From Aeriscardovia sp. (lineage in GTDB: Bacteria > Actinomycetota > Actinomycetes > Actinomycetales > Bifidobacteriaceae): a DNA stretch of 64,000 bases. Numbering within the stretch: position 1 is the first letter of the stretch; each line of letters starts with the position of its first letter. Below the pieces are notes generated by a model. The model saw only the letters and a program-made list of their open reading frames with translations. It made no database searches and was not told the DNA's origin. This document shows positions 18,990-28,303 of the stretch, one piece after another. Location: assembly GCA_017405305.1 (NCBI GenBank), contig JAFRAT010000009.1, positions 186,001-250,000 of the forward strand. The letters are read 5' to 3'. Position numbers and translations under genes: made by a program.

Positions 18990-19136
18990 AATGGACCTCC
19001 AAAAGACCCCATGGAAACGCGGCCGGCAACCCAGGGCGGTCACGCTCCGTCTCTCTGATTTTTTTGTACGACAGATAGTGGTGACGCGATGTCACGGACA
19101 GGTTCTCATCCTCTCAGCTGCCGCCGACAGAACTAC

Positions 19137-19185
19137 TGGCTGGCCTATGTTTCCGGACGCGCTTCCCGGAAACATAGGCCAGCCA
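19137..19185. terminator. Long perfect hairpin (20-bp stem)
   Basis: Positions 19137-19156 pair perfectly with 19166-19185 around a 9-base loop. It lies 31 bases beyond the stop of the argininosuccinate-lyase-like gene (19217) and upstream of the TPR gene. There is no U tract on either side, so termination is inferred from stem strength and position. Confidence 0.6.
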
Positions 19186-19216
19186 AGCCGACTCGCGCGG
19201 CCGCTCCGCTTCCGGT

Positions 19217-20068
19217 TCAGTCTCCGACTGCGTCCTGCAGCCGCTGGATCTCGATCTGGACGTTGCGCAGCTGCTCGCGCACGCGCTTGGTGGACGTGCC
19301 GCCGATCTGCTTGCGCGACTCGACCGAGCCATGCGCGTCGAGGATGAGATGGATGCCGCGGATGCACGACAGCGGCCTACCGGGGTTCTGTTCCGCCAGC
19401 ACCGGTCCGATAATCGACTCGAAGGTCTCGCGCGGCAGCTTCGTCAACGGGACCTGGCGGGATCGCGCCTCGGCCCAGCAGCGGCGAGCGACGCTGCTGG
19501 CGGCATCGGGGTCGATGCCCTGACGCTCGCACCAGTCGATGATGTCCGGCACGAGCATCGCACCCTGCGCCGCCTCTCTCTCCAACCGCTCCGTGTCGAA
19601 CGCGCAGACGGCGAGCTTCTCGGCGAACCGCGGGAATTTCGCTTCGCACAGGCGCACTTGGCGGTAAGCGCCATCAAAGGCGTCACCGTAGTCGTCCTCC
19701 GGAACCGTTATCCGTTCGACGGAGAATTCCGTGGCGTGGAAGTCCGTGATGGTCATGGCTCCGGCGAACGCGGCTGCCCGTGCCACTGTGACGGCCATTT
19801 GGCGGGCGATGGAGTGCAGCTCGCTGTCCAGTGCTTGCAGGACCTGTGTGGCGAGGAACTCCTCGGGACTGGGGACGGGTGTGGCGGGGTCCGTTTCGAT
19901 GCGGCCGGTCTTCAGACCCAGGAGCACGGTTTTGAGGGCGGAGTCTAGGCGGTATGACTGGTTTTTGGTGATGAGGGAAAGACGGCAGGCGGCGTGGGAA
20001 TGGGCCAGCAGCACGCTGGCTTCGCTCTCCAAGTAATCCGCGTCAGCGAAACTGTTGCTGGCACTCAT
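19217..20068 (-). CDS. Argininosuccinate-lyase-like protein lacking the catalytic core
   Basis: The uninterrupted 283-residue protein shows both ends of argininosuccinate lyase. Residues ~8-90 resemble its N-terminal domain (SxAHxxxLxxxxLIT, then an ALKTVLLGL helix). Residues ~165-280 match its C-terminal domain, including LVPDIIDWCERQGID, a HGSVESRKQIGGTSTKRVR block and the final helix. About 200 residues in between are missing, including the lyase signature GSS-x-MP-x-K-x-N and the AxRSRNDQ region, so lyase activity is not expected. Codon use is that of a normal core gene. No other arg gene is nearby. It may be a relic of argH or a repurposed subunit. Confidence 0.7.
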   Translation of the reverse strand: MSASNSFADADYLESEASVLLAHSHAACRLSLITKNQSYRLDSALKTVLLGLKTGRIETDPATPVPSPEEFLATQVLQALDSELHSIARQMAVTVARAAAFAGAMTITDFHATEFSVERITVPEDDYGDAFDGAYRQVRLCEAKFPRFAEKLAVCAFDTERLEREAAQGAMLVPDIIDWCERQGIDPDAASSVARRCWAEARSRQVPLTKLPRETFESIIGPVLAEQNPGRPLSCIRGIHLILDAHGSVESRKQIGGTSTKRVREQLRNVQIEIQRLQDAVGD

Positions 20069-20200
20069 GAAAAATCCCCTATCCGGATGGATGCGCGTTG
20101 CGGAGCGGCCGCGCCATCGGGGACGCGGCGGTTGCCTTCAGCGTAGCACCAGATAGGGGAAAAGAGGCTCTCTTCCGCGGATGTGCCGGCGGCCTGGAGG

Positions 20201-21004
20201 CTATTGCTCGCTTTGCTTCAGCATCTGGATGAGGCTATTCGTCAGCTGCTGGGACTGGCCGGTCATAGTCAGTACGAACGAGGCGATCAGCAGCACGGCG
20301 ACGATGACGAGCGAGGCGATGGCCAGCCCTTTGCCGCGCATATGCATGTGCTTGACGCGGCTCAGGGAGAAGACGGCCAATGGCACGGAGATGAACCATA
20401 GGCCCAGGATCGAAGCCACGAAGGCGATGATGGCGAAGCCATCCCATCGCCCGTAGTACGGGTTTTGCTGCGGGTCGTCTGGGTTGAATGGCGTCTGCTG
20501 GAAGGGGCCGAAGCTCTGGCCTGTGCCGTTGTTCATGCCGTTGGCGTTGCCCATGCCCGGCATCGGCTGCCCTTGCGGCCAGCCGTAGGGCTGTCCGCCG
20601 TAGGGCTGGCCATAATAGGGATTCTGGTTCGGCTGACCGTAGGGGCCGTACTGTTGGCCCGCGTTCTGGCCGTACTGCTGGTTCTGACCGTAAGGCTGCT
20701 GGCCGTACGGGGCTTGTTGGCCATAAGGCTGTCCCTGCTGGTTCGGTTGGCCCGCGTTCTGCTGGTTCTGCGCCGAATCGGGAGCGCCGAATAGGTATGG
20801 GTTGTAGTTGGGGTAGTCGGACATCATGCCGCCGTACAGCGGCTTGTCGGTGCCGGTTTTGTCGGCCTGGGGGTCCAGGCCGGTGGCGTTGTAGTCCTGA
20901 CGGGCCGCCTGGTCTTCGGCTTTCCGCTGTTCGGCGTCCGGCTGCCGCCGGTTCGTCTGCTCCGGCGTGTTCTGATCCGGGTTCTCATTGTTGTCGTCCG
21001 TCAT
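20201..21004 (-). CDS. DUF4190 membrane protein with Gln/Asn/Pro/Tyr-rich N-terminus
   Basis: I chose the ATG at 21004 because a GAGGGG box lies 7 bases upstream; the ATG two codons earlier is too close to it. The 267-residue protein has a hydrophilic, repeat-rich N-terminal ~165 residues (many GQPYGQ and NPYYG units). Two membrane segments follow (about 183-203 and 222-245), separated by the short basic loop SRVKHMHMRGKG that is typical of DUF4190. The tail is short and hydrophilic. It lies directly downstream of pheT. Confidence 0.8.
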   Translation of the reverse strand: MTDDNNENPDQNTPEQTNRRQPDAEQRKAEDQAARQDYNATGLDPQADKTGTDKPLYGGMMSDYPNYNPYLFGAPDSAQNQQNAGQPNQQGQPYGQQAPYGQQPYGQNQQYGQNAGQQYGPYGQPNQNPYYGQPYGGQPYGWPQGQPMPGMGNANGMNNGTGQSFGPFQQTPFNPDDPQQNPYYGRWDGFAIIAFVASILGLWFISVPLAVFSLSRVKHMHMRGKGLAIASLVIVAVLLIASFVLTMTGQSQQLTNSLIQMLKQSEQ

Positions 21005-21147
21005 GCGCATACCCCTCGTCGCGACGCGAAGCGACCCCGTGCGGCTGGCCGCTCGGAGCGCGTCATCTCTCGTTCCGCGTCCGTTCGCGGCGCAACCAAG
21101 CAAGGTCGCTTCGCCAGTTTTTCGGGACCTCTGCGGTCCAGGTTCTT

Positions 21148-23763
21148 TCAAGACCGCAGCTGCGCGCCGATGCGGGACGCTTCCGCGACAATGTTAGCGC
21201 GAATCGCCGCGGCGTCCTTGGATTTCAGCGTTTTATTCGGTGCGCGGAAAACGACCGAATAGGCTAGGGACTTCTTGCCCTCGCCCAGGTCGTCGCCATG
21301 GTAGACGTCGAACAGCGCGATGGACTCGAGGTACTCGCCCGCGCCGGCGCGGATGGCATCGGACAACTGCGCGTTCGTCACCGATTCGTCCACGATGAAC
21401 GCGAGGTCCTGCTTGACGGGCGGGAACGAAGACAGGCGCCGCGATTGCAGCGGCTTGGTCGATAGGCGCTCGAAAACCGCCGTCAGGTCGAGTTCGAATG
21501 CCGCGGAATGCTCCGGGATGCCGAGGTTGGCGATGACACGCGGATGCAGTTCGCCCGCCAGGCCGACCGGCGTCCCGTCCCTCATCAACAGGACGGCGGT
21601 GCGGCCCGGATGCCAGCTCTCGGCAAACAGGCCTTGCGGCAGTCCGGAGTCCTCTTTCAGCGCCACGCGGCGGAACGAGGTGCCCAGGCGTGCGGCGACG
21701 CGTTCGGCGGACGCGATGCCATCGGTCCAGTCGACGGCGCGGCCGGAATGGTACCAGCCGTCGACGATGGCCTGGCCTGTCAGCAGGCCGGCTACGTGCA
21801 GCGGCTGCGCCGGCAGGCCGGCGTCCAGCGCGGCAAGGGACTCCTCGTCCGGCTTTAACGCTCCTGGCAGGGCCGGGATAGCCGGCGCGGCCGGATCAAG
21901 ATGGAACACGCGGCCGACCTCGTAGATCTGCACATTCTCTAGGCCGCGGCCGATATTGCGCCGCAGCGTGCCCGCCAGAGTCAAGAGCACGTTCGCGCGC
22001 AGCCAGGGACGGTCGCCCATCAGCGGGTTGACGATTTCCACGGAGCGGGCGGCCGCCTTGCTCTGGTCGACGCCGAAAGCCTTGAAATCTGCCGCGCCGA
22101 CGTACGGATAGCTGAGGGTCTCCACTAGACCGGATTCGGCGAGGGTCTGGGACACCCAGCGCTGGCGCTGCTGGTCGAGGGTCAGGCCGGTCCTCGTGGC
22201 CGGGACGGCCGGCATGCGCGTCGGGATCTCGTCGTAGCCTACCAGGCGCGCGACCTCTTCGACCAAATCGCAGGCTTGGGTGATGTCTGGTCTCCATGTC
22301 GGCGGCACGGCGGCGAAGACGCCGTCTTCCCCGCCGGAGACCTCGCAGCCTATGGCGCGCAGCAGGGCCGCGATGCGTTCCGGATCAACGTCGAGGCCGG
22401 CCAGGCGTTTGACTTCCGTGGTGCGCAAGGCGATGGCCTTCGGCGCGACCGTCGTGTCGAGGTTCGTCGGAGCGCCGCTGGCGTCGCCGCCGGCTTGCTT
22501 CGTGATCAGCTCGACGGCTAGCTGCGCGGCGCCTGCCTGCATCTGTGTGTCGGTGCCGCGTTCGAAACGGTGGGACGCCTCGGTCGGCAGCTTGTGTCGG
22601 CGGGCCGTGCGGGCTACGGTCACCGCGTCGTAGTGGGCTGATTCGAGCAACAGGTCCGTCGTCTCGGCGGTGGCGGCGGCGTTCTTGCCGATCATGACGC
22701 CGGCCAAGGCGATGGCGCGGGAACCGTCCTCGCCGCCGGGCGAATCGGCAACGACGAGGTCCTCCGGGTCGAGCTCGCGTTCGATGCCGTCGACGGTCGT
22801 CAGCTTCTCGCCGGCATGAGCGCGGCGCACCACCAGCGGGGCGGAGACCTTGTCCAGATCGTAGGCGTTCATCGGCTCGCCCAGGTCAAGCATGACGTAG
22901 TTGAGCACGTCGGCCGTCAGGTTCGAAACCGGGAAGCCGGAGCGCACCAGGCGGCGCAGGACGACGTCCGGCGTCACGGCCGAAGCGTCGATGCCGCGGA
23001 TAGTGCGCAGGTAGTAGTGGTCGCAGCCGGGCACGCCATGTATCGGGGCGGCGTCATCGATGCGGGCTTCGACTTCACCTTCGGCGTCTTTGGCTGTTTT
23101 CGGAGCGGCGGCATTCAAGGCGTCGAGCGGATCGGTGAAGGTCTCGCCGGACGCGTAGGAGTATTCGCGCGCGATGCCGCGGCAGGAGAGGGCGTAGCCG
23201 CGGTCCGGGGTGATGTTGATCTCTAGCTCCGGGACATCCAGGCCCAGCAGCGGGATGGCGTCATCGCCTGGTTTGATGGTGGCCATCTGCTCGGGTGTCA
23301 AGCGGTCCTTGAGCAGGATGATGCCGTCGTACTCGTTGCTGATGCCCAGTTCGCGGTCGGAGCAGCACATGCCGTTGGAAACGTGGCCGTACTTCTTCTG
23401 CGGTGTGATGGCGAAGTTGTTCGGCAGCACGGCGCCGTTGAGCGCGACGACGACGTACTCGCCCTGCGCGATGTTCGGCGCGCCGCAGACGATGCCCAGC
23501 GGCGCTTTGTTTCCGTTCTCGTCGACCGGATTGTGCCGATCGCCCACGTCGATCTGGTTCCAGTGGATGATCTTGCCGGACTTCTGTGGCTCCTCCAGAC
23601 ACTGCTTAACGTAGCCGACGACGAGCGGGCCCTGGATGGACGACGGATGGATGGCCTCTTCCTCGAAGCCGACGCGCACAAGCTGGCGGCTGAGCTTTTC
23701 GACGGTCAAATCGCTAGGAACGGTGGCGTGCTCACGGAGCCAGTCGATATCAACAATAGGCAT
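21148..23763 (-). CDS. pheT: Phenylalanine-tRNA ligase beta subunit
   Basis: The 871-residue protein starts MPIVDIDWLREHA and carries an N-terminal tRNA-binding (EMAP/OB) domain with GMCCSDRELGIS. B3/B4 and B5 editing domains follow (LSCRGIAREYS, then DLVEEVARLVGYDEIP). The catalytic-like core contains LSYPYVGAADF, and a C-terminal FDX-ACB anticodon-binding domain contains FPPVKQDLAFIVDES. I chose the ATG at 23763 because the family N-terminus begins there. It starts just after the pheS stop at 23771. Confidence 0.96.
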   Translation of the reverse strand: MPIVDIDWLREHATVPSDLTVEKLSRQLVRVGFEEEAIHPSSIQGPLVVGYVKQCLEEPQKSGKIIHWNQIDVGDRHNPVDENGNKAPLGIVCGAPNIAQGEYVVVALNGAVLPNNFAITPQKKYGHVSNGMCCSDRELGISNEYDGIILLKDRLTPEQMATIKPGDDAIPLLGLDVPELEINITPDRGYALSCRGIAREYSYASGETFTDPLDALNAAAPKTAKDAEGEVEARIDDAAPIHGVPGCDHYYLRTIRGIDASAVTPDVVLRRLVRSGFPVSNLTADVLNYVMLDLGEPMNAYDLDKVSAPLVVRRAHAGEKLTTVDGIERELDPEDLVVADSPGGEDGSRAIALAGVMIGKNAAATAETTDLLLESAHYDAVTVARTARRHKLPTEASHRFERGTDTQMQAGAAQLAVELITKQAGGDASGAPTNLDTTVAPKAIALRTTEVKRLAGLDVDPERIAALLRAIGCEVSGGEDGVFAAVPPTWRPDITQACDLVEEVARLVGYDEIPTRMPAVPATRTGLTLDQQRQRWVSQTLAESGLVETLSYPYVGAADFKAFGVDQSKAAARSVEIVNPLMGDRPWLRANVLLTLAGTLRRNIGRGLENVQIYEVGRVFHLDPAAPAIPALPGALKPDEESLAALDAGLPAQPLHVAGLLTGQAIVDGWYHSGRAVDWTDGIASAERVAARLGTSFRRVALKEDSGLPQGLFAESWHPGRTAVLLMRDGTPVGLAGELHPRVIANLGIPEHSAAFELDLTAVFERLSTKPLQSRRLSSFPPVKQDLAFIVDESVTNAQLSDAIRAGAGEYLESIALFDVYHGDDLGEGKKSLAYSVVFRAPNKTLKSKDAAAIRANIVAEASRIGAQLRS

Positions 23764-23770
23764 TTGCCAC

Positions 23771-24838
23771 TCACTCTCCCATCGCGAACTGTTTACTGAA
23801 ACGGATGTCGCCCTCGACCAGGTCATGCATGTCGTTGATGCCGTGGCGCAGCAGCAGGGCGCGCTCCACGCCTACGCCGAACGCGAAGCCTGTGTACGCG
23901 TCGGGGTCCAGGCCCGCCGAGCGGATGACGTTGGGGTGGACCATGCCGCAACCGCCCCACTCGATCCAGCCGGCGCCGCCTTTCTTTCCGGGGAACCACA
24001 GGTCCATCTCGGCGCTCGGCTCGGTGAACGGGAAGTAGCTCGGACGCAAGCGTGTCCTGGCGTCGGGGCCAAACATGACGACGGCAAGCGCGTTGAGCGT
24101 TCCCTTGAGGTCTGACATGGTCAAGTGCTTGTCGACGGCAAGCGCTTCGCACTGGTGGAAGACCGGCGTGTGGGTGGCGTCGAGCTCGTCGGTGCGGAAC
24201 ACACGGCCGGTGCAGGCCATGTAAAGCGGAACGCCTTTGTCGATGAGGCCGCGGACCTGGTCGGAGCTGGTCTGGGTGCGCATGACCATGTTGGAGCCGA
24301 CGAAACCGGCTGCGTCCTTGGCTTTGTCGCCTTTGACGTAGAAGGTGTCCTGCATCTGGCGGGCCGGGTGGTCGGGTCCGAAGTTGAGGGCATCGAAGTC
24401 ATACCATTCGCTCTCCACTTCCGGGCCGTCGGAGATCTGCCAGCCGCGGGAGACGAAGAAGTCCTGGATCTCCTCCATCAGTGCGCTGATGGGGTGGCGC
24501 GCGCCCAGGGGGCGGCGGTCCACCGGCAAGGTCACGTCGACGGCTTCGGACTCGAGCCGGCGCTGTTCTTCCAGTGCCGACAGCTCGGCTTCCTTCGCGC
24601 CGTACGCGCGGCCGAAATCGGCGCGGAGCTTGCCTACCAGCTGGCCGATGGCCTTCTTGCGGTCATTGGGCAGCGATCCTATCATCTTGGACACGCGGGT
24701 CAGCTCCGACTGCGCGCCGGCGTACCGGGTGCGCAGCTGATGGAGTTCGTCGGTGCTCCCCGCGGCGTCGACGGCCCGGATGCCTTCGACGATCGCTTGC
24801 CTCACCACTTCCTCGTTGAAAACCACGTCGTCAGACAC
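23771..24838 (-). CDS. pheS: Phenylalanine-tRNA ligase alpha subunit
   Basis: The 355-residue class II synthetase has an N-terminal coiled coil (to ~90), motif 1 near HPISALMEEIQDFF, motif 2 with FRTDELDATHTPVFHQCE, and motif 3 with FGVGVERALLLRHGI. It pairs with PheT as an alpha2-beta2 enzyme. The upstream region (24839-24968) contains two inverted repeats but no clear T-box or attenuator. Confidence 0.96.
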   Translation of the reverse strand: MSDDVVFNEEVVRQAIVEGIRAVDAAGSTDELHQLRTRYAGAQSELTRVSKMIGSLPNDRKKAIGQLVGKLRADFGRAYGAKEAELSALEEQRRLESEAVDVTLPVDRRPLGARHPISALMEEIQDFFVSRGWQISDGPEVESEWYDFDALNFGPDHPARQMQDTFYVKGDKAKDAAGFVGSNMVMRTQTSSDQVRGLIDKGVPLYMACTGRVFRTDELDATHTPVFHQCEALAVDKHLTMSDLKGTLNALAVVMFGPDARTRLRPSYFPFTEPSAEMDLWFPGKKGGAGWIEWGGCGMVHPNVIRSAGLDPDAYTGFAFGVGVERALLLRHGINDMHDLVEGDIRFSKQFAMGE

Positions 24839-24872
24839 TGAAACAGACCTTTCCGAATATTTTCTTTGTGGC

Positions 24873-24916
24873 TTCTTCTGCTGGCCGGCGTTGCAAAACG
24901 CCGGCCAGCAGAAGAA
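24873..24916. terminator. Strong 18-bp hairpin between pheS and the rRNA methylase gene
   Basis: Positions 24873-24890 pair perfectly with 24899-24916 around loop TTGCAAAA. It follows the methylase stop (24969) on the minus strand. A second small hairpin (ccctgtc/gacaggg) lies at about 24934-24953. No U tract is present. Confidence 0.55.
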
Positions 24917-24968
24917 AACGCCAGGGCCATTGTCCCTGTCAGTCCCGACAGGGAGGGCGGACCCGTCC

Positions 24969-25922
24969 TCAGTGTCGGTGCAGGAGCATCGACAGCGTGT
25001 AAAGCAGGATGGCGGCGCTTGACGCCAGATTCAGGGACTCCGCGCGCCCGTACAGCGGGATGATGACGCTGCCGTCGGCTCGTTCGACCATTCCGGTCGG
25101 CAGGCCACGGGCCTCGTTGCCGAAGAGGACGGCCAGGGAGGCGTTGGTTTCCCCGCAGACGAGTGGGGCCAGCAGGGCGCGCCCGCCGGCAGCCGCGCTG
25201 CCGGTCCCAGCGGAACCGGCGCCGAACGCCAGATCGGCGACGTCCACCGGCGAACTGCCCGGAATGCCGTGGATGTCGGCGGCCCACACGGCCGTCGAGC
25301 GTTGCGCGGCCCAGTCGAAGAACTCGTCCTCGGTCAAGTGCAGCACCGGGATATGGAACAGCGAGCCGGCCGTCGAGCGGATAACCTTCGGGTTGAGCGG
25401 GTCGACGCAGTCATCGACGAGTACGACCAGCGAGCAGCCGGCGGCGTCCGCGGTGCGGATGATGGTCCCTTCGTTGCCCGGGTCGCGCACCTGCCAGCAG
25501 GCCGCGATCAGCGGCACGCGGCCCGGCATGGAACCGGAGCCGGCGCGGGAGAACCCAGTAGCGGCACCGTCGAGGCGCCGCAACGCGGCCTGGCGCGCGG
25601 CGTCCAGCGCGTCGATCCGCGCCGACGCGACGATTCCCTGCGCGTTCTCGCTAACGCGCCGCATCACGGCTGGGGAGGCCTGATGCACATAGAGGCCGGC
25701 GTCCAACGCCGCCTGGGGGATGGCGGGGTCTGCGCACGCGTCCGGGTCGTAGTACACGTCCGTCACGATTGCCGGGTCCATCGCCACCGCCTCGCGCACC
25801 GACTGCGGCCCCTCGACGAGGAACTTGCCCGCCTTGCGCTGCCCATGTTTGGTCAGCAGATCGGCTAGCTTCCTAACGCGGTCGGCTTTCGGATTGTCCA
25901 TCACTTGTTCCGATAAAGGCAT
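24969..25922 (-). CDS. SpoU/TrmH family RNA 2'-O-methyltransferase
   Basis: The protein is about 317 residues. An N-terminal RNA-binding substrate domain (GKFLVEGPQSVREAV) is followed by a SPOUT knot. SpoU motif 1 is in RDPGNEGTIIRTADAAG, motif 2 in LFGNEARGLP and motif 3 in IPLYGRAESLNLASSAAI. Family members methylate 23S rRNA or tRNA ribose; the target here is unknown. The start is uncertain: ATG 25922 gives the N-terminus I recall for relatives, while ATG 25901 is an alternative. Confidence 0.88.
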   Translation of the reverse strand: MPLSEQVMDNPKADRVRKLADLLTKHGQRKAGKFLVEGPQSVREAVAMDPAIVTDVYYDPDACADPAIPQAALDAGLYVHQASPAVMRRVSENAQGIVASARIDALDAARQAALRRLDGAATGFSRAGSGSMPGRVPLIAACWQVRDPGNEGTIIRTADAAGCSLVVLVDDCVDPLNPKVIRSTAGSLFHIPVLHLTEDEFFDWAAQRSTAVWAADIHGIPGSSPVDVADLAFGAGSAGTGSAAAGGRALLAPLVCGETNASLAVLFGNEARGLPTGMVERADGSVIIPLYGRAESLNLASSAAILLYTLSMLLHRH

Positions 25923-25984
25923 AGTTCCCACTGTAGCGGCAGGACCCGTGCGCACCGGAGAGGCTGCTGTTTCCCAAAGAGGCT

Positions 25985-28230
25985 GCTTTTTGTTCCCTCA
26001 CAGAAATCGGACAGGCACGTGAAAACGGAATGCGCGTCGCGAATTTGACGGGCTTCTGCTGGCCTCCCTGCGTTTCGACTTGCCTTCCCTCGCCCTTCCC
26101 TTCTGGGTTTTCGACAGCCGCTCGCCCGACTTCCTGACGGATTCCACATGTTCCAACTTGTCGACAATGGCCTGCATGTCCTCGTCCAAAGACCGGAAGC
26201 CTTCGATGGGTTCGATGACGGCCAGCTTCTCCAGATCATCCAGGACGCACGAGAGAACAGCGCTGTCGACATTGACGAGAAGAGCCGACTGCCGCTTTGC
26301 GGGCCAGCATCGCCGTGGTTCCCGACATGACCCGTTGGAGGATTTCCTCGGCGTCCATGCGGTTCATGGGCGCTTCCGTCATAGGACAAGACGTAGGAAC
26401 CTCACGAACTTCCCGACCTTCTTTTCCGGACTGCTTTCGTCCACGTTCGGATTGCGGCTGTAGTCGGAGATTTCCTTGAGAACACGGTTCAACGCGAAAT
26501 CGAACACATGGCAGTCCTCCTTGGGAATCTCGGCCTTCCCCACCAGCGCCTTCAAAGGCCTATGGGCTTTGGACACGGAAAGCCGCCTGGAAATACGATT
26601 CCGGGCTTGACAGGCCATGCAGCATGAAGATTCCCGTCCAGGGACGAATCGTCACGCCGGTGGCGGGCTTGCCGCAGGGCGGAACGCAGTCCTGCAGGCC
26701 AGCGGATTCGGATTGGTCATCGCTTTCCGGACCAGTTCGACGGCGGCCAGCCCCATTCCGGCTTTCGCCCCAACGCACGCCAGCACTGTGTAGCCGTGAT
26801 GGAACGTGTTCTGCTGTTCAACCGAAGATTGCCCATTGCATAGCAAAACGCGACCTTCGGCAGGAACCACAGCGTGTGCGACAGATTCCGCAGAAACCGC
26901 ATGTCGGGAGCAAGGCACGACCGGTTCCCAGTTCCCGTCGGCCTTGTAGGCACCGGCAGCGGCCGGCATATGCTGTCCCCGCATCAGGTTCAGCCACTTT
27001 TGGACATAGTCTTGGACATAGTCCTTGCGAACGAACTCGCCGGCTTCGATGCCGCCACCCTGCTTTTCGGCACGGAAGAACCCGTTGGATCGAACTCGCC
27101 GCTGTCCGTGTTCATCACGATGCGTTGGATGTCACCCAGCATTCGATACGCGGCATGATCATGCGCAGCGGAGCAGCGTACGGATTCAGTTGACCGTCGT
27201 GCTCCTTCGTTTTCCAGTCGGCTTGGCCTACTGTTCGTCGGAGTATGTCCAGCTGAAAATCCGCATCTCGATGAACTTCGCCGTTGTTCAGGCTTCGGAA
27301 CAGTGTCCCCGACAGGTACAGGTAGGAGCAGGACATCATCGGAAGAAACGATCCGTCGAGCGCGTCCCCCTGCTTCGTTGGCCTAATAGGACTCCTCGTC
27401 ATACCGCAGCCATGGTCGTCCTCGTCTGTCCTCTCGAACAGCTTCTTCGCGTTGCTGAGCCGCGCGCCGAAAGTGGTATTCGAAGTGGTATTCGTTGGAA
27501 ACAAACACGTCCCGGTTCATTGTACGCCCCACTCGTTCCGAGGTTTGATGCCGTCGGCGCTCCTATCCGGACCAAGGAAATGCTGGAACGAACCGAAAAG
27601 CACACGATCGGTTTGCTCTGGTCTAAATCCTGCGGGACGGCGTTCCTGGCTTCCCCATATTCACGCGAATAGAACTGTCATCCTCCGGAATCGGCGTAGG
27701 ACAGCAGATCCTCTTGCCAGGCTGATTCCACGGCCGGATTGAATGTCAGCACCAGAATACGGCGGAGCCCGATCCGCTTCGCCAGCCCATAGGTTGCAAA
27801 CGCCTTCTGAAGCGCATCTTCGCGCTCCACAGGGACTTCGGCGTGCTATTCGCTGCCGACTGCATAGCAAAATACCGAGCCGTTTCCCAACGGCCCGCTC
27901 CTGCTCCAGCAGCATGGAGAAACTAGCGATGCGGTTCTCGCTGTTCTCCCACCCGTTTTTGACGGACAGAACCGCCGCCTCCACGTCTTTCACGGGACAT
28001 CGGGACCATTCCGTCTTCTTGCCGCGCCCGTTCTGCAAACGCCGGAAACCTTTGCGTTCCAGAACCCGATGCACGTCGTGGTCCCTGAATGATGACCCGT
28101 CCTCGCGTGTCGCGCTCCCGCGGAAGACGATCCTGTACGGCTTCGTCTGCCTGGGCGTAGAACCGGATACTGTTCGACGCCGCGCTTGCCGACAGTAAGA
28201 ATGTGAGCATGGACCTCATGGGCAAAATCA
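25985..28230 (-). pseudogene. Remnant of a helicase-type restriction subunit (DEAD/DEAH family with GIY-YIG-like start)
   Basis: Short blocks in different minus-strand frames match one protein in order. The first are KPYRIVFRGSATREDGSSF and DHDVHRVLERKGFRRL (~28160-28050), then a VKNGWENSENRIASFSM block, RVLFGSFQHFLG (~27560), KTKEHDGQLNPYAAPLRMI (~27190), ESYFQAAFRVQSP (~26600), HVFDFALNRVLKEISDYS (~26510), DEDMQAIVDKLEHVESVRK (~26190) and KFATRIPF (~26040). These blocks occur in the large helicase/restriction proteins that accompany Eco57I-like methylases. At least six frameshifts, a stop and internal deletions make it non-functional. The far end abuts the Abi_2 cassette. Confidence 0.7.
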
Positions 28231-28303
28231 TGTCGCGGGGCTCTCGTAGGCCGTAGAATACGACATCACCAGCCGCAGGACGACCAGATGGGCGGGTTTT
28301 GGA

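Noticed and set aside
24839-24968. T-box or attenuator leader for pheST
   Set aside because: The hairpins are there, but I found no T-box sequence, Phe-rich leader peptide or U tract; termination of the upstream methylase gene explains them better.
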